A DNA stretch of 64,000 bases from an uncultured Acidobacteriota bacterium (GTDB taxonomy: Bacteria; Acidobacteriota; UBA6911; RPQK01; JAJDTT01): the NCBI GenBank assembly GCA_951812665.1, contig CATOST010000028.1:19848-83847 (forward strand), written 5' to 3'. The notes under the pieces were generated by a model, which was given only the letters and a program-made list of their open reading frames with translations, was not told the origin of the DNA and ran no database searches. Positions 14,911 through 23,401 of the stretch are shown one piece after another. Within the stretch, counting starts at the first letter, position 1; the number at the start of each line of letters is the position of its first letter. The translations under genes were made by a program, and so were the position numbers.

Positions 14911-15624
14911 TCATCTTGAGGCAGCATCCCTGGTTCCCATGATCAACACAGTCCGTATCGGCAACAGGAAGTCTCCCCCCGCCCGCCTGATGTTCAAGGC
15001 CTCCAGGAATGAACTCGGGGCCTTCTGCAGACGAGCTCGGATCTCCGTTTCCGCCTCTGTTCCAGAGGATGCTATCTCGCACCACCTGTGTACGGTCTGC
15101 CCCTGAGGTCGCTCCGATAATCCATCCTTCAACACTTCCACCTTCAGCCCTCTGCTTTCGAATATGGATCTCCACCTCGCGGCCGTGTAGCTCCGAACGT
15201 GGGTTGGATCGTGAAGAAGTTCCAGCTTGTGGTTAAACTCGTCAACTTCAGCGTTTTCGTGTCCTTCGAGATCGATAATCGCTACCCTCCCGCCGATCTT
15301 CGTGAGCCGAACGATTTCTGCCACCGCGCGATACACATCATCGAAATGGTGGGGGGCCAGCCGCGATACAACCAAGTCGAACTGGCGTCCCCGCAGGGGA
15401 ATCGATTCAGCGTACGCCTCGACAGTCTCCACCTCGACCCCCCGCTCCGCTGCCAATCGTCGAAAGGCGTCCAACATGCTGGGGGCAGGGTCAACTCCTA
15501 CGAGTCTCCCGGCACAGGTGGCAAAGGACAGCGCCAGGTGGCCAGCGCCACACGCGACGTCACATACGGATACCCCAGGCTCCGGATTCACGAGCTGATG
15601 AAGAAGCCTGATCGTTGGGCTCAT
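14911..15624 (-). CDS. Class I SAM-dependent methyltransferase
   Basis: The SAM-binding glycine loop VCDVACGAGHLALSFA is near residue 20, followed by the acidic motif II (GVDPAPSML) and DLVVSRLAPHHFDD as motif IV. This is the UbiE/Methyltransf_11 group; the substrate is unknown. The first ordinary start codon is 15624, but the family N-terminus continues upstream in frame (RERFDKIADNYATSEVHS, to about 15690), where no ATG, GTG or TTG exists before the TGA at 15730-15732. Translation may use CTG 15702, or the start was lost when the adjacent insertion sequence arrived (its end is 28 bp beyond). Confidence 0.85.
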   Translation of the reverse strand: MSPTIRLLHQLVNPEPGVSVCDVACGAGHLALSFATCAGRLVGVDPAPSMLDAFRRLAAERGVEVETVEAYAESIPLRGRQFDLVVSRLAPHHFDDVYRAVAEIVRLTKIGGRVAIIDLEGHENAEVDEFNHKLELLHDPTHVRSYTAARWRSIFESRGLKVEVLKDGLSERPQGQTVHRWCEIASSGTEAETEIRARLQKAPSSFLEALNIRRAGGDFLLPIRTVLIMGTRDAASR

Positions 15625-15789
15625 GGAGTGGACTTCGCTCGTCGCGTAGTTGTCAGCAATTTTATCGAAGCGTTCACGCGATTCGTTAGTCTGAACTTCC
15701 AGCCTGTCTGATCCAATTTTGATTCCAAGTCATTGATTCGAAAGGGCTTCTCTCGAATTCTGGGTCGTAGAATGTACCCATGTATAGAC

Positions 15790-15818
15790 TTGACATAGAT
15801 TTTGTAATTATTTATAAT
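15790..15818 (+). promoter_or_regulatory. Consensus sigma-70 promoter of the transposase
   Basis: TTGACA (15790-15795) and TATAAT (15813-15818) are separated by exactly 17 bp, a perfect consensus. It lies 30 nt before the transposase start and inside the proposed element. Confidence 0.8.
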
Positions 15819-15848
15819 TATTGTGTTTTTGTCAGATCAGGAGTAGCC

Positions 15849-17564
15849 ATGTATATTGAAGCCGTCCCCAACCGAAAGTCGCCCCCCGCCATCCTCCTGC
15901 GCGAGTCCTACCGCCACCAGGGCAAGGTCAAAAAACGCACCCTCGCCAACCTTTCCAAATGGGACCCCGACCTGGTCGCTGGCCTGCGCATCCTGCTCAA
16001 GAAGGGTACCGCCGTCGCCAACCTCGAAGCCTCTCTCGACATCGTTCGCTCCCAACCCCACGGCCACATTGCCGCCCTGGTTGGCTCCTTGCGCAAGATC
16101 GGCCTGGATCGCTGCCTCGGCCCTCCCGGTCCCCAGCGCGATCTGGTCATCGCCCTGGTCGTGGCCCGTCTCGCCCATCCCCGCTCCAAGCTCGCCACCG
16201 CCCGCGGCTTGCAGGCCGCCACCCGCACCGATTCCCTCGCCGACGTCCTCGGCCTCCCCGACCTCAACGAAAACCACCTCTACGACGCCATGGACTGGTT
16301 GCTCAAACGCCAGGACGCCGTTCAGAAGCGCTTGGCCCGGCGACACCTGAAAGAAGGCTCCCTGGTTTTGTATGACCTGACCTCCTGCTATCTCGAGGGC
16401 CGTCGCTGCAAGTTGGCCAAGCGCGGGTACTCGCGCGACGGCAAGCGCGGAAAACTCCAGATCGAGTTCGGCCTCATCTGCAACCGGGACGGTTGTCCGG
16501 TGGCCGTCCACGTCTTCGCAGGCAACACCTCCGATCCCGCCACCGTGGGAACGGTCCTGGAGACGTTGAGAAACCGTTTCGGGCTCTCGCGCGTGGTCTT
16601 GGTGGGGGATCGCGGGATGCTCACCCAGGCCCGGATCCGTGAAGAAGTCCAACCCTCGGGACTGGACTGGATCACCGCCCTGAGGGCTCCGGCCATCCGC
16701 CAACTGGTGGAGTCGGGGACGGTGCAAATGTCCTTGTTTGACCAGAGGAACCTGCTTGAGATCTGCTCGGACGCCTACCCGGGCGAGCGTCTGATGGTCT
16801 GCCGCAATCCGTTGCTGGCTCGACAGCGGGCCGTCAAGCGCCAAGAGCTGCTCGCCAAGACCGAAGAACTGCTGGAGCCCATCGCCGCCTCCACCCGTCG
16901 CGAGCGCCGCCCGTACCGGGGACGGGACCGGATTGCGCTCCGGGTCGGCAAAGTCCTCAACAAGTACAAGATGGCGAAGCACTTCGAGCTCGACATCAGC
17001 GACGAGTCCTTCGCCTACCGGAGAAACCAGGAATCGATCGTCGCCGAGGCCGCCCTGGACGGTCTGTATGTCGTGCGCACCAGCCTGCCGACCGAGAAGA
17101 TGGACGCCGAGGCGACGGTGCGTGCCTACAAGGGGTTGAGCGTGGTCGAGCAGGCCTTCCGTAGTTACAAGACCGTGGACCTGAAGGTGCGCCCGATCTA
17201 TCACTGGACCAACGACCGGGTGCGCGCTCATGTCTTCCTGTGCCTGCTCGCCTATTACGTCGAGTGGCACATGCGCCGGCGCCTGGCCCCCCTGCTGTTT
17301 GATGATCCGGATCCGAACGGCGCCCCGCGGCCCTCGGTGGTGGCGCCGGCGAAGGTCTCTGAGGCCGCCCGGAAGAAAGCCCAGTCCAAGCGCACGGCCG
17401 ACGGCCTGCCGGTGCACAGCTTCCGCACCCTGCTGGAGGATCTGGCGACCATCGTGCGGAATCAGGTGGTGCCGAAGCTCCCCGGAGCCCGTCCCTTCAC
17501 CATCGTGACCCGGCCTACGCCGTTACAACAGCAGGCGCTGGATCGACTTGGAGTTCGCCTATAG
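15849..17564 (+). CDS. Transposase, IS4 superfamily (IS1634-like)
   Basis: A 571-residue transposase. The first catalytic Asp region is LVLYDLTSCYLEG, the second is VVLVGDRGMLTQARI, and the glutamate lies in GLSVVEQAFRSYKT, fitting the Y-R-E-K signature of the IS4 group. The C-terminal HVFLCLLAYYVEWHMRRRL helix is typical of IS1634 members. ATG 15849 has AGGAG 5 nt upstream; the longer reading from 15780 overlaps the promoter and is unlikely. No frameshift or stop is present, so the element may still be active. Confidence 0.92.
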   Translation: MYIEAVPNRKSPPAILLRESYRHQGKVKKRTLANLSKWDPDLVAGLRILLKKGTAVANLEASLDIVRSQPHGHIAALVGSLRKIGLDRCLGPPGPQRDLVIALVVARLAHPRSKLATARGLQAATRTDSLADVLGLPDLNENHLYDAMDWLLKRQDAVQKRLARRHLKEGSLVLYDLTSCYLEGRRCKLAKRGYSRDGKRGKLQIEFGLICNRDGCPVAVHVFAGNTSDPATVGTVLETLRNRFGLSRVVLVGDRGMLTQARIREEVQPSGLDWITALRAPAIRQLVESGTVQMSLFDQRNLLEICSDAYPGERLMVCRNPLLARQRAVKRQELLAKTEELLEPIAASTRRERRPYRGRDRIALRVGKVLNKYKMAKHFELDISDESFAYRRNQESIVAEAALDGLYVVRTSLPTEKMDAEATVRAYKGLSVVEQAFRSYKTVDLKVRPIYHWTNDRVRAHVFLCLLAYYVEWHMRRRLAPLLFDDPDPNGAPRPSVVAPAKVSEAARKKAQSKRTADGLPVHSFRTLLEDLATIVRNQVVPKLPGARPFTIVTRPTPLQQQALDRLGVRL

Positions 17565-17578
17565 ACGGACGTACCCAG

Positions 17579-17966
17579 TAGCGTAACTCGAACTCTTGAC
17601 CTATCTATATTATAATCAACAGGTTACGTCGTTATATTGCTGGAAGTTCAGGTTAGTCACTTTGCACCCTCATTCCGGAACCTCCGATCTCGACCCAGCG
17701 ATTCATCAGGGCTGAGTCCACTTGTCTTGAGAAGACTCCTATGTCCTCTTGCATCCCGGTTCCGGTGTCCAGCTTATCCGTTGATGCATTTGGACGTTGA
17801 TGATCTCCTGGGAGACGGGGACAGTCACCCTCTCTCCTCCAGTATTGGGCGGATGAATCGCAAGATTCGGTTGGCAGCAGTCTCCAGAATTGTGGCTGGA
17901 CCCAGCGCGCCCGGCAGACCCAAGCTCAAAGTTACGGTCAGTAGCCAAGTCTTGGATATCTACCGG
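17579..17966. other. Gap after the IS with family-A hairpin at 17810-17837
   Basis: No gene is seen in this stretch. GGGAGACGGGGACAGTCACC followed by CTCTCTCC is a family-A element (17810-17837) with one mismatch in the arms. Just after the IS, 17600-17640 is AT-rich. Confidence 0.5.
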
Positions 17967-18209
17967 CTAAGATACGAGGTCTTCGGGGAGTGACCGGACA
18001 CCCGGAACGGTTCTTTCGCGAAACTCCTTGGACGCGGCCAGCGTATCCTCGATCCGCCTGACACAATCCTGCAGATGACCGATCTGCGTCTCCAGGCTGG
18101 TGATGCGGACATCCAGGCGCAACTCCATCTGTTTTACGAACCGAATCTGGCCCCGGAGGGCGACGGCCAAATAAAGAAAGCCTCCGATGAGAATCAGGTT
18201 CCAGACCAT
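17967..18209 (-). CDS. Small membrane-anchored coiled-coil protein, 80 aa
   Basis: The N-terminal VWNLILIGGFLYLAVAL is a plausible transmembrane anchor, followed by a heptad-rich stretch (RFVKQMELRLDVRITSLETQ, then IGHLQDCVRRIEDTLA). The ribosome-binding site is poor (AGGA 2 nt before ATG). I do not recognise a family. The clean amphipathic pattern argues for a real gene, but its isolated setting next to an IS and broken genes lowers confidence. Confidence 0.45.
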   Translation of the reverse strand: MVWNLILIGGFLYLAVALRGQIRFVKQMELRLDVRITSLETQIGHLQDCVRRIEDTLAASKEFRERTVPGVRSLPEDLVS

Positions 18210-18530
18210 GTTCCTATGCTCGAAGTCTCTTCGGTCCTGGAAAACGGGGAGGAGATTCCATACTTGGTCTGTAACTCCTTTGCATTCAATGATGCGGGGG
18301 AACTCCTTTTGGCCGAAGTCCAGAACCGGCTACCGGCTCAGCGGATTGGGTCTTGGCCTCGATTTTGACCCCGGTGGGATCACTGGATTGGGAAGGAAGG
18401 GGACGGGGCCGAAAATAGGGATGTCGAGGGAAGGGAATAGAGTGAAATCAGGTATATTCCTCGACTCTGTCTGGGAGACGGACCAGGATACCGATTCAAC
18501 GTTTCTTTTTCGGTCAGCCCACTTGTCCCT
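18210..18530. other. Gap without recognisable gene
   Basis: About 320 nt in which I see no family-like protein, no strong hairpin and no clear promoter. Reading frames here are short and unlike known proteins. Confidence 0.4.
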
Positions 18531-18773
18531 CTACAACTGAATTGAATTCCCTGATGCCGCAGCAAGGCGCAAGGCCCGGACTGCGGGCGTTTCCTGTCTT
18601 CGCTCGGTGTTCTCTTCGATTGCCTTCTCGAAGTGACCGACGGCGGCATCGAACTGGTCACGACACCCGGGGTTGCAGAAACCCACAACCTGGCCCTTGT
18701 ACGTGGTCAACGAGTCCTCGGCGATCGGTTTCCCCGACCAGGGACAGGTTTCGTTGACGCAGTCGGTGACATC
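18531..18773 (-). pseudogene. Small TRASH/YHS-like Cys domain gene lacking a start codon
   Basis: Minus-strand translation gives VTDCVNETCPWSGKPIAEDS, then LTTYKGQVVGFCNPGCRDQF and HFEKAI, ending LAAASGNSIQL and a TAG. The C-x4-C-P-W-S-G-K-P-I ... Y-K-G-x-V-V-G-F-C-N-P-G-C-R pattern belongs to small metal-binding TRASH/YHS-like proteins, sometimes annotated as glutathione-transferase-associated. Homologues would start about at the Val codon, but here it is GTC and the codon two before it is TAG (18774-18776), so no ATG, GTG or TTG is available. Either the start was mutated or the base is wrong. Confidence 0.55.
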
Positions 18774-18846
18774 CTATGGGTCTCCGCGTCTAATATTGGA
18801 AGTGATAAATTCCAGCACCCGCAGCGGCATTTCGGGGACTTGGTCA

Positions 18847-18869
18847 AGCGGGGGTTGACAATCCCCGCT
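18847..18869. repeat. Short GCGGGG/CCCCGC hairpin
   Basis: AGCGGGGGTTG and CAATCCCCGCT are inverted copies with one G-T mismatch. It follows the end of the interrupted enolase-superfamily gene and looks like a family-B stem without the linker. Confidence 0.45.
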
Positions 18870-18883
18870 CCTAATCCTCGACA

Positions 18884-20002
18884 CTACGACAGGGACCGGG
18901 AATCAAGCCGGTGGATCGTCGCCGCTTCCATGGCATCCCAGTCTATTTCCACTCCCAGGCCAGGGCCCGACGGCGCGACGACATGTCCGTCCGGACCGGT
19001 CCGGATCACGTCGTGCATGCCGTACTCGTAGGGTTCTCATGGGACGGCCTGCTCGAAGTACGTGCTCAGCCCGGTTCCCAGCATCAGGTGGAGGTTGGCA
19101 GATGAGATCAACGTGGTGCCCCAGGACATGATCTCGCAGCGCATGCCCGCGGCTTCCACCGCGGACAGATACTTCCGGCCCCCAGTGAAGCCGCCGGCGA
19201 CCGTGACATCGGTCCGCGCCGCCGTCCAACATCGGGTCGCCAATGCGTGCCGGAACGCCGTCAGGTCCTGAAGCCAATTCCCCGAGGGAAGGACCGGCAC
19301 CTCAAGGCTCTGGGTCAGCTCGCGATAACCCGGCAGGTCGTAGTCAAACAGCGGAGCTTCGAACCAAGTGAATCCCAGGTCGTGCAGCTCTGCGCCGACC
19401 CGGTGGGCACTCTGCAGGTCATAATTGTTCTCAACGTCCAACATCAAGGCCACGTCGTCGCCGAATTCCTTGCTGGCGGCGCGGGCCAGCTCGAGGTCCT
19501 TTTCCGGCAGACACCAACAGTGGAACTTCACGGCGCGAAAGCCGCGCTCGATCATTTCTTCGACAAAACGGAGGTACGCCGGCACGTCGTCCAGCATCGG
19601 CGTGCTGGCATACGACGGGATTCGATCCATTGCCCCTCCCAAGAGCTGATAGATGGGCTGTCCGGCGGCCTTGCCCCTCAGATCCCACAATGCGATGTCG
19701 ATGACGGACAGGGCTTGCGGCGGAAGGGGAAAGACCCGCGGCCACAGACTCTGCCAGATCTCTTCCCGCGCCGTCGCGTCCTGGCCGATCACCGCAGGGA
19801 TCATGTGCCGCAACGTCTCGCAGGTGTAGCGATCGAAATCGAAGGACATGCAATTCCAAACGCCGCCGACGCCCACGTGGCCGTCCTTCGTCGTGATCCG
19901 GACGATGGTATTGGTCATGAACTGTTCGCCCAGGTCGTGCGACCACGTAAAGCGCTGCACCTTGGGCGCCACGACCATGACTTCAACACGTTCTATTTGC
20001 AT
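18884..20002 (-). CDS. Enolase-superfamily (mandelate racemase-like) enzyme interrupted by in-frame TGA
   Basis: The N-terminal capping domain and the (beta/alpha)7-beta barrel of the MR/MLE family are clear: QIERVEVMVV, ALSVIDIALWDLRGKAAGQPIYQLLGG, the base region AVKFHCW, and the Mg ligands Asp in LMLDVENN and Glu in TWFEAPL. The first reading frame stops at TGA 19037-19039 after TYFEQAVP. The same frame continues with EPYEYGMHDVIRTGPDGHVV and GLGVEIDW to a TAG at 18884, the natural C-terminus of the family. The protein is thus cut at about residue 321 of 372. GGAGG lies 9 nt before the ATG. Family members dehydrate or racemise acid sugars. Confidence 0.85.
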
Positions 20003-20470
20003 GAGGACCGTCCTCCGGAAGCGGCCAGGTTCTCTTGTCGGTGGCCCTTATTCTGGCGGAAGGAGTCGGGGATCGCGAGCCGGGCTTTCCTAAAGGAATT
20101 CCCAAATCGCCGCCGAGAATGAAGTGGCGCACTCCCATTTCCCGGTAGCGGCGCGCGTCCTCGGGTGAATGAAGTCCATCCTTCGGATGAACTCCCATTT
20201 TCAGGGAGGTCCGGATCACCCGGTTCCGGGCCGCGGTGACCTCGGGGTCGTCCCCTTGGCCCGGTATGCCGAGGTTCATGGAAAAATCGGCGGCGCCGAA
20301 CTGGACCATGTCGATTCCCCCCACGTCCAGGATCGCCTCCAGGTTGTCCACCGCGGACTTCTTCTCGATCATGGGAGCCATGACCGAGTTCTCCAGAATG
20401 CTGACGTAGGTGTCCGGCCCGTCCAGGAAGTACCGGGACACGCGCCGGTCTCCATAGACCCACCCGTCCG
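19990..20470 (-). pseudogene. Truncated, frameshifted HpcH/HpaI aldolase copy
   Basis: From VYGDRRVSRYFLDGPDTYVS to GVRHFILGGDLGI it is nearly identical to residues about 125-240 of the intact aldolase at 24039-24830. The first half of the gene is missing; the similarity stops exactly at a family-A element (20470-20496). After DLGI the frame changes and the terminal FWKEKGKQ-like part is found in another frame. It overlaps the start of the enolase-superfamily gene. Confidence 0.75.
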
Positions 20471-20496
20471 GGAGAAGGGGGCAGTCACCTTCTCTC
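20470..20496. repeat. Family-A hairpin element at a gene truncation point
   Basis: GGGAGAAGGGGGCAGTCACC followed by TTCTCTC. The element begins at the very point where homology of the aldolase relic stops, suggesting it took part in, or was inserted at, the break. Confidence 0.65.
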
Positions 20497-20721
20497 TTCC
20501 TCGGCTCCCGATTATCGCCGATCGAGTTCGAGTACGTACCACTGTCGGTGCGGAAGGAGCTTTCTGCACTAGGCTGTACAATCCCTCAAACTGCTTGGCA
20601 TTACGGGAACAAAAAACACAACATCGTGTCAGGTCAGTTTGCTACACGAGAGTAGACGGATTGGGCGGCGTTGTGTTCTCGCGACGAACGTTCAAACATC
20701 GTTGTCATTTGGGGAGGACCA

Positions 20722-20973
20722 GTGCGATGTCCTCCACTAGAGTTGGAGCGACCCGACCGAGGCTCCCTTCAGGGTGTAGGATCACCCAGAGGCATCGCTT
20801 TTAGTCGTGGAGTCTTCTCGAATCCACCGTGGATGAGAATTCTTGGAAGGGCTGATGCAGAGCCGCCTGTCAAGTTATTGTACGACTCTGTAGTGGATGC
20901 GTTTCTCGAAAAAGGAGCGTCTTCGTTTTATTGCCAAGAGGGTCAGTGGGTGCGGTTCGTTACGGCAGATTAG
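20722..20973 (+). CDS. Hypothetical small protein, 83 aa
   Basis: GTG 20722 is preceded by GGGGAGG (20711-20717) with 4 nt spacing. The product contains MRILGRADAEPPVKLLYDSV followed by VDAFLEKGASSFYCQEGQWV; I recognise no family. The local base composition is clearly less GC-rich than the flanking genes and codons such as TTA and AGA appear, which suggests foreign origin. Neighbours are relics on one side and a DUF4325 segment on the other. Confidence 0.45.
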   Translation: MRCPPLELERPDRGSLQGVGSPRGIAFSRGVFSNPPWMRILGRADAEPPVKLLYDSVVDAFLEKGASSFYCQEGQWVRFVTAD

Positions 20974-21280
20974 CTGGTTCTCACCCGGAAAGCCGTAAGT
21001 AATTGAGAAATTTGGACACTATTCCCTCCTAGGGAGGTCTTGTCCTCTTCTTCCGGACAGTGTTCCCCGTCAATTCGAAACTGATCCGCGGCGCCCGAAA
21101 GAGGGGAGGATTCTCGCACTTGGCCTCCAATTCGCCGAGCGGTTTCCGGAAAGCAGCACTGTCCCTTATGAGGGTCCAACCGAGGACGAATGCAACGTGG
21201 GTCCGGGACGGGAACTGGAAGACTAGCGGATTTAGAGCGTGCCTCGACGCGCAGATCGCGCCCCACGCTGTCGGCGCCCG
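20974..21280. other. Gap without recognisable gene
   Basis: Some 300 nt between the small plus-strand gene and the stop of the GcvT-DUF4325 reading frame. I see no convincing gene, promoter or repeat. Confidence 0.4.
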
Positions 21281-21646
21281 TTACCCAAGGTCACCTTGGA
21301 CTACTGAACCGTTGACTACTTGTGCCACTCGCTGCAATATGGCCTTGTCTACAAGGCCACCCACCACGGCATCCATGCCGAGATTCCTCACCCGAGCCGA
21401 GAACGCCAGAGGGCCAAGTGTCACGAACAGCTTGCCGACGAGTTCATCGGCAAAGCTACTGGACACCAAGGGCACACCGGTCCAGTCCAGCAACAACGGC
21501 TTAGTCGGTTCGGCGTTCAGCAGGTTCACGCATTTCGTGCGTAGTTGTCGACCGGCCGCCCTGGACCCGAACCCAGTGGATTCATCACGCATTTTGAGAA
21601 TGATGGCGTCTCCCGTTTCGGTTTCGTACAGCAACTCGATGATGTC
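21281..21646 (-). other. DUF4325 (STAS-like) domain segment
   Basis: ILKMRDESTGFGSRAAGRQL, LLLDWTGVPLVSSSFADELV and GKLFVTLGPL contain the hallmark D-x-x-G-V-x-x-V-S-S-S-F-A-D-E of the STAS-like DUF4325 family, often linked to anti-sigma or HATPase partners. Possible own starts (TTG about 21635, ATG about 21606) lack a ribosome-binding site, and the upstream edge is a family-A hairpin at 21654-21680, so the original 5' end may be lost. Confidence 0.65.
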
Positions 21647-23179
21647 CGGCTCAGGGAGAAGGAGACAGTCACCTTCTCTCTTCCTTCGAAGCCGGTACCG
21701 CACCTGCCCGCGCACTCGGTGCGGAGCCCGGACGAGTTCAGCGACTGGCTGTCCGCAGAAGAAGTTCGTAGAGAAGATATAGTGCCCGCGGGATTGCCCC
21801 GAACTCCGAGCCCGACCGCAACGCTGGTATGAGAGCCGGATTGTGGCGGGCCGAACCTTCTCTCGGATGCGGGCGCCTAAACCGTCGCGTCCAGGCCCCG
21901 GGGCGAGCGCCACCTCGCGGGCGCTGGGGTTCACGGAGGGGCGGAAGGGAACTTCGCACACCCGTGCGCGGTCCGGTCGGCCCGGCTCGCTCGCGTATTC
22001 GTCCGGCAACCACACCGTGAGCTCCGTGCCGACGGCCGATTTCCCGGCGGGCACGTGCCCGAGCGCTATGTTGCAGCCCAGCTCGGGGGAGTGCCACGGC
22101 GACGTGAGGTAGCCGATCGGGTCGCCGCCGTCCGCGTCCGACACGAGCCAGAAGTCCGGGGCATAGTCGTCAATGGGGTTCCCGCCCAGCGTCATGCCCA
22201 CCATGACCATCGCGAACGGACAACGCCCGGCGTCGAGCTCGGCGCGCTGGCGCTCCAGCACGGCCCGTCCGATGTAGTCTCCCGCCTTCTGGCGCGGCAC
22301 CTGGTAGGCCAAGTTGCACTGGAACGGACTCGTCTCGTGGTCGATGTCCTGTCCCCACGACAGGATCCCGGCCTGGATCCTGCGCTGGTGGCCCGGCGCG
22401 ATGACCATCAGCTGGTGTCCGGCCCCCGCGTCAAGCACCGCGCGCCACAGCTTCTCGGCGTGCAGGGTGGCGTCCCGAAGATAGATCTCGTACCCCTTCT
22501 CGCCCGAGAACCCGGACTGGGAGACCACCACCGAACAGCCCGCGATCTGAGCCTCCATGAGCCCATAGTAGGGGATGTCCCGGACGCCTGCGCCCACCAG
22601 GTCGGTCATGAGGTCCAGCGACTTCGGCCCCTGGATCTGCAGAGGACAGACGTCGATCTCGTCGATCTCCACCTCCATCCGAAGCCCGATGTTCACGCCC
22701 TGGAGCCAGAACAGGAGGTCGGAGTCGGCAAGCGAGAACCAGAACTCGTCCCTGGAGAGCCGCAGCAGCACCGGGTCGTTGAGGATGCCGCCCTTGTCGT
22801 TGCAGACGATGACGTACTTCGCATGCATCGGCTCGATGCGGGTAGCGTCCCGGGTGATCACGTAGTCCGTAAACCGTTCCGCATCCGGTCCTCTGACCCG
22901 AATCTGGCGCTCCACCGCAACATTCCACAGCGTGACGTCCCGGGTCAGCGCTTCGTGCTCCGCCGCCGCGCCGCCGTCCTCGGGCCGCACGTAACCGCGG
23001 GGGTGGTAGATGCGGTTGTACACCGTGGCCCGCCAGCAGCCCGCTTCCTGCGACAGATGCCAATAGGGAGACTTCCGGACCCGGGTGGAAATGAGCAGCT
23101 CGGCCGGCGTGCGGCCGCTCTGGCGAAGGTTTATCGGTACGATCCTGTCGGATTGGTCCACGCTGATCGGTTGCTGCAT
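21281..23179 (-). CDS. GcvT/DmdA-like aminomethyltransferase frame running into a STAS-like DUF4325 domain
   Basis: Residues 1 to about 415 are a folate-dependent GcvT/DmdA-type protein: WHLSQEAGCWRATVYNRIYH, LTRDVTLWNVAVERQIRVRG, VVVSQSGFSGEKGYEIYL, and the terminal VCEVPFRPSVNPSAREVA where homologues usually end. Instead of stopping, the frame crosses about 270 nt of low-similarity sequence and a family-A hairpin, then enters a DUF4325 domain. ATG 23179 is chosen for its GAGGGG site. GcvT-like proteins of this type demethylate sulfonium or ammonium compounds with tetrahydrofolate. Whether the fusion is a real protein or a lost stop codon is open; the enzyme part itself looks intact. Confidence 0.8.
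   Translation of the reverse strand: MQQPISVDQSDRIVPINLRQSGRTPAELLISTRVRKSPYWHLSQEAGCWRATVYNRIYHPRGYVRPEDGGAAAEHEALTRDVTLWNVAVERQIRVRGPDAERFTDYVITRDATRIEPMHAKYVIVCNDKGGILNDPVLLRLSRDEFWFSLADSDLLFWLQGVNIGLRMEVEIDEIDVCPLQIQGPKSLDLMTDLVGAGVRDIPYYGLMEAQIAGCSVVVSQSGFSGEKGYEIYLRDATLHAEKLWRAVLDAGAGHQLMVIAPGHQRRIQAGILSWGQDIDHETSPFQCNLAYQVPRQKAGDYIGRAVLERQRAELDAGRCPFAMVMVGMTLGGNPIDDYAPDFWLVSDADGGDPIGYLTSPWHSPELGCNIALGHVPAGKSAVGTELTVWLPDEYASEPGRPDRARVCEVPFRPSVNPSAREVALAPGPGRDGLGARIREKVRPATIRLSYQRCGRARSSGQSRGHYIFSTNFFCGQPVAELVRAPHRVRGQVRYRLRRKREGDCLLLPEPDIIELLYETETGDAIILKMRDESTGFGSRAAGRQLRTKCVNLLNAEPTKPLLLDWTGVPLVSSSFADELVGKLFVTLGPLAFSARVRNLGMDAVVGGLVDKAILQRVAQVVNGSVVQGDLG
21654..21680. repeat. Family-A hairpin element inside a reading frame
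   Basis: GGGAGAAGGAGACAGTCACC followed by TTCTCTC. In the minus-strand frame it is translated as part of the linker KREGDCLLLPEP between the two domains. Confidence 0.65.
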
Positions 23180-23401
23180 GATCGATCCCCTCAATCCGTT
23201 GTGACCGGCCCGGAGCATGCACTGCCGCAGCGGCTCCAGGCATTCGTGCGTTGAGCCCCAATCACACGTGAAAACTTCCGAGCATTAGGTGCGCTTTTCC
23301 TCCGCGTGTCAAGCACCGGGCCCGGGCGGGCGCCCTTGACAAAGCCCTGCGCTTTCAAGCAGGCTTCGTCGCAAGAAACCCTGATTCGGAGAGTGACAAG
23401 C

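Larger units (their letters stand above)
15760..17578 (+). mobile_element. IS4/IS1634-type insertion sequence
   Basis: A single intact DDE transposase gene is flanked by candidate terminal inverted repeats: CTGGGT-CGT at 15760 and its complement ending at ACCCAG 17578 (CTGGGTACGT read inward). Six bases match exactly and about ten with one gap. I could not identify a clean target duplication next to these ends. The ends are lower in GC than the transposase, as is usual for IS termini. Confidence 0.6.

Noticed and set aside
15837..17417. 526-codon frame antisense to the transposase
   Set aside because: No family features; low-complexity Gly/Val/Asp-rich shadow of a real transposase.
17900..17993. 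C-terminal YRLRYEVFGE resembling the start of GNAT or autoinducer-synthase folds
   Set aside because: The frame stops immediately and nothing acetyltransferase-like follows; likely coincidence.
19037..19039. TGA as selenocysteine
   Set aside because: No convincing SECIS-like stem directly downstream, and the family is not known for selenocysteine; nonsense mutation or error is simpler.
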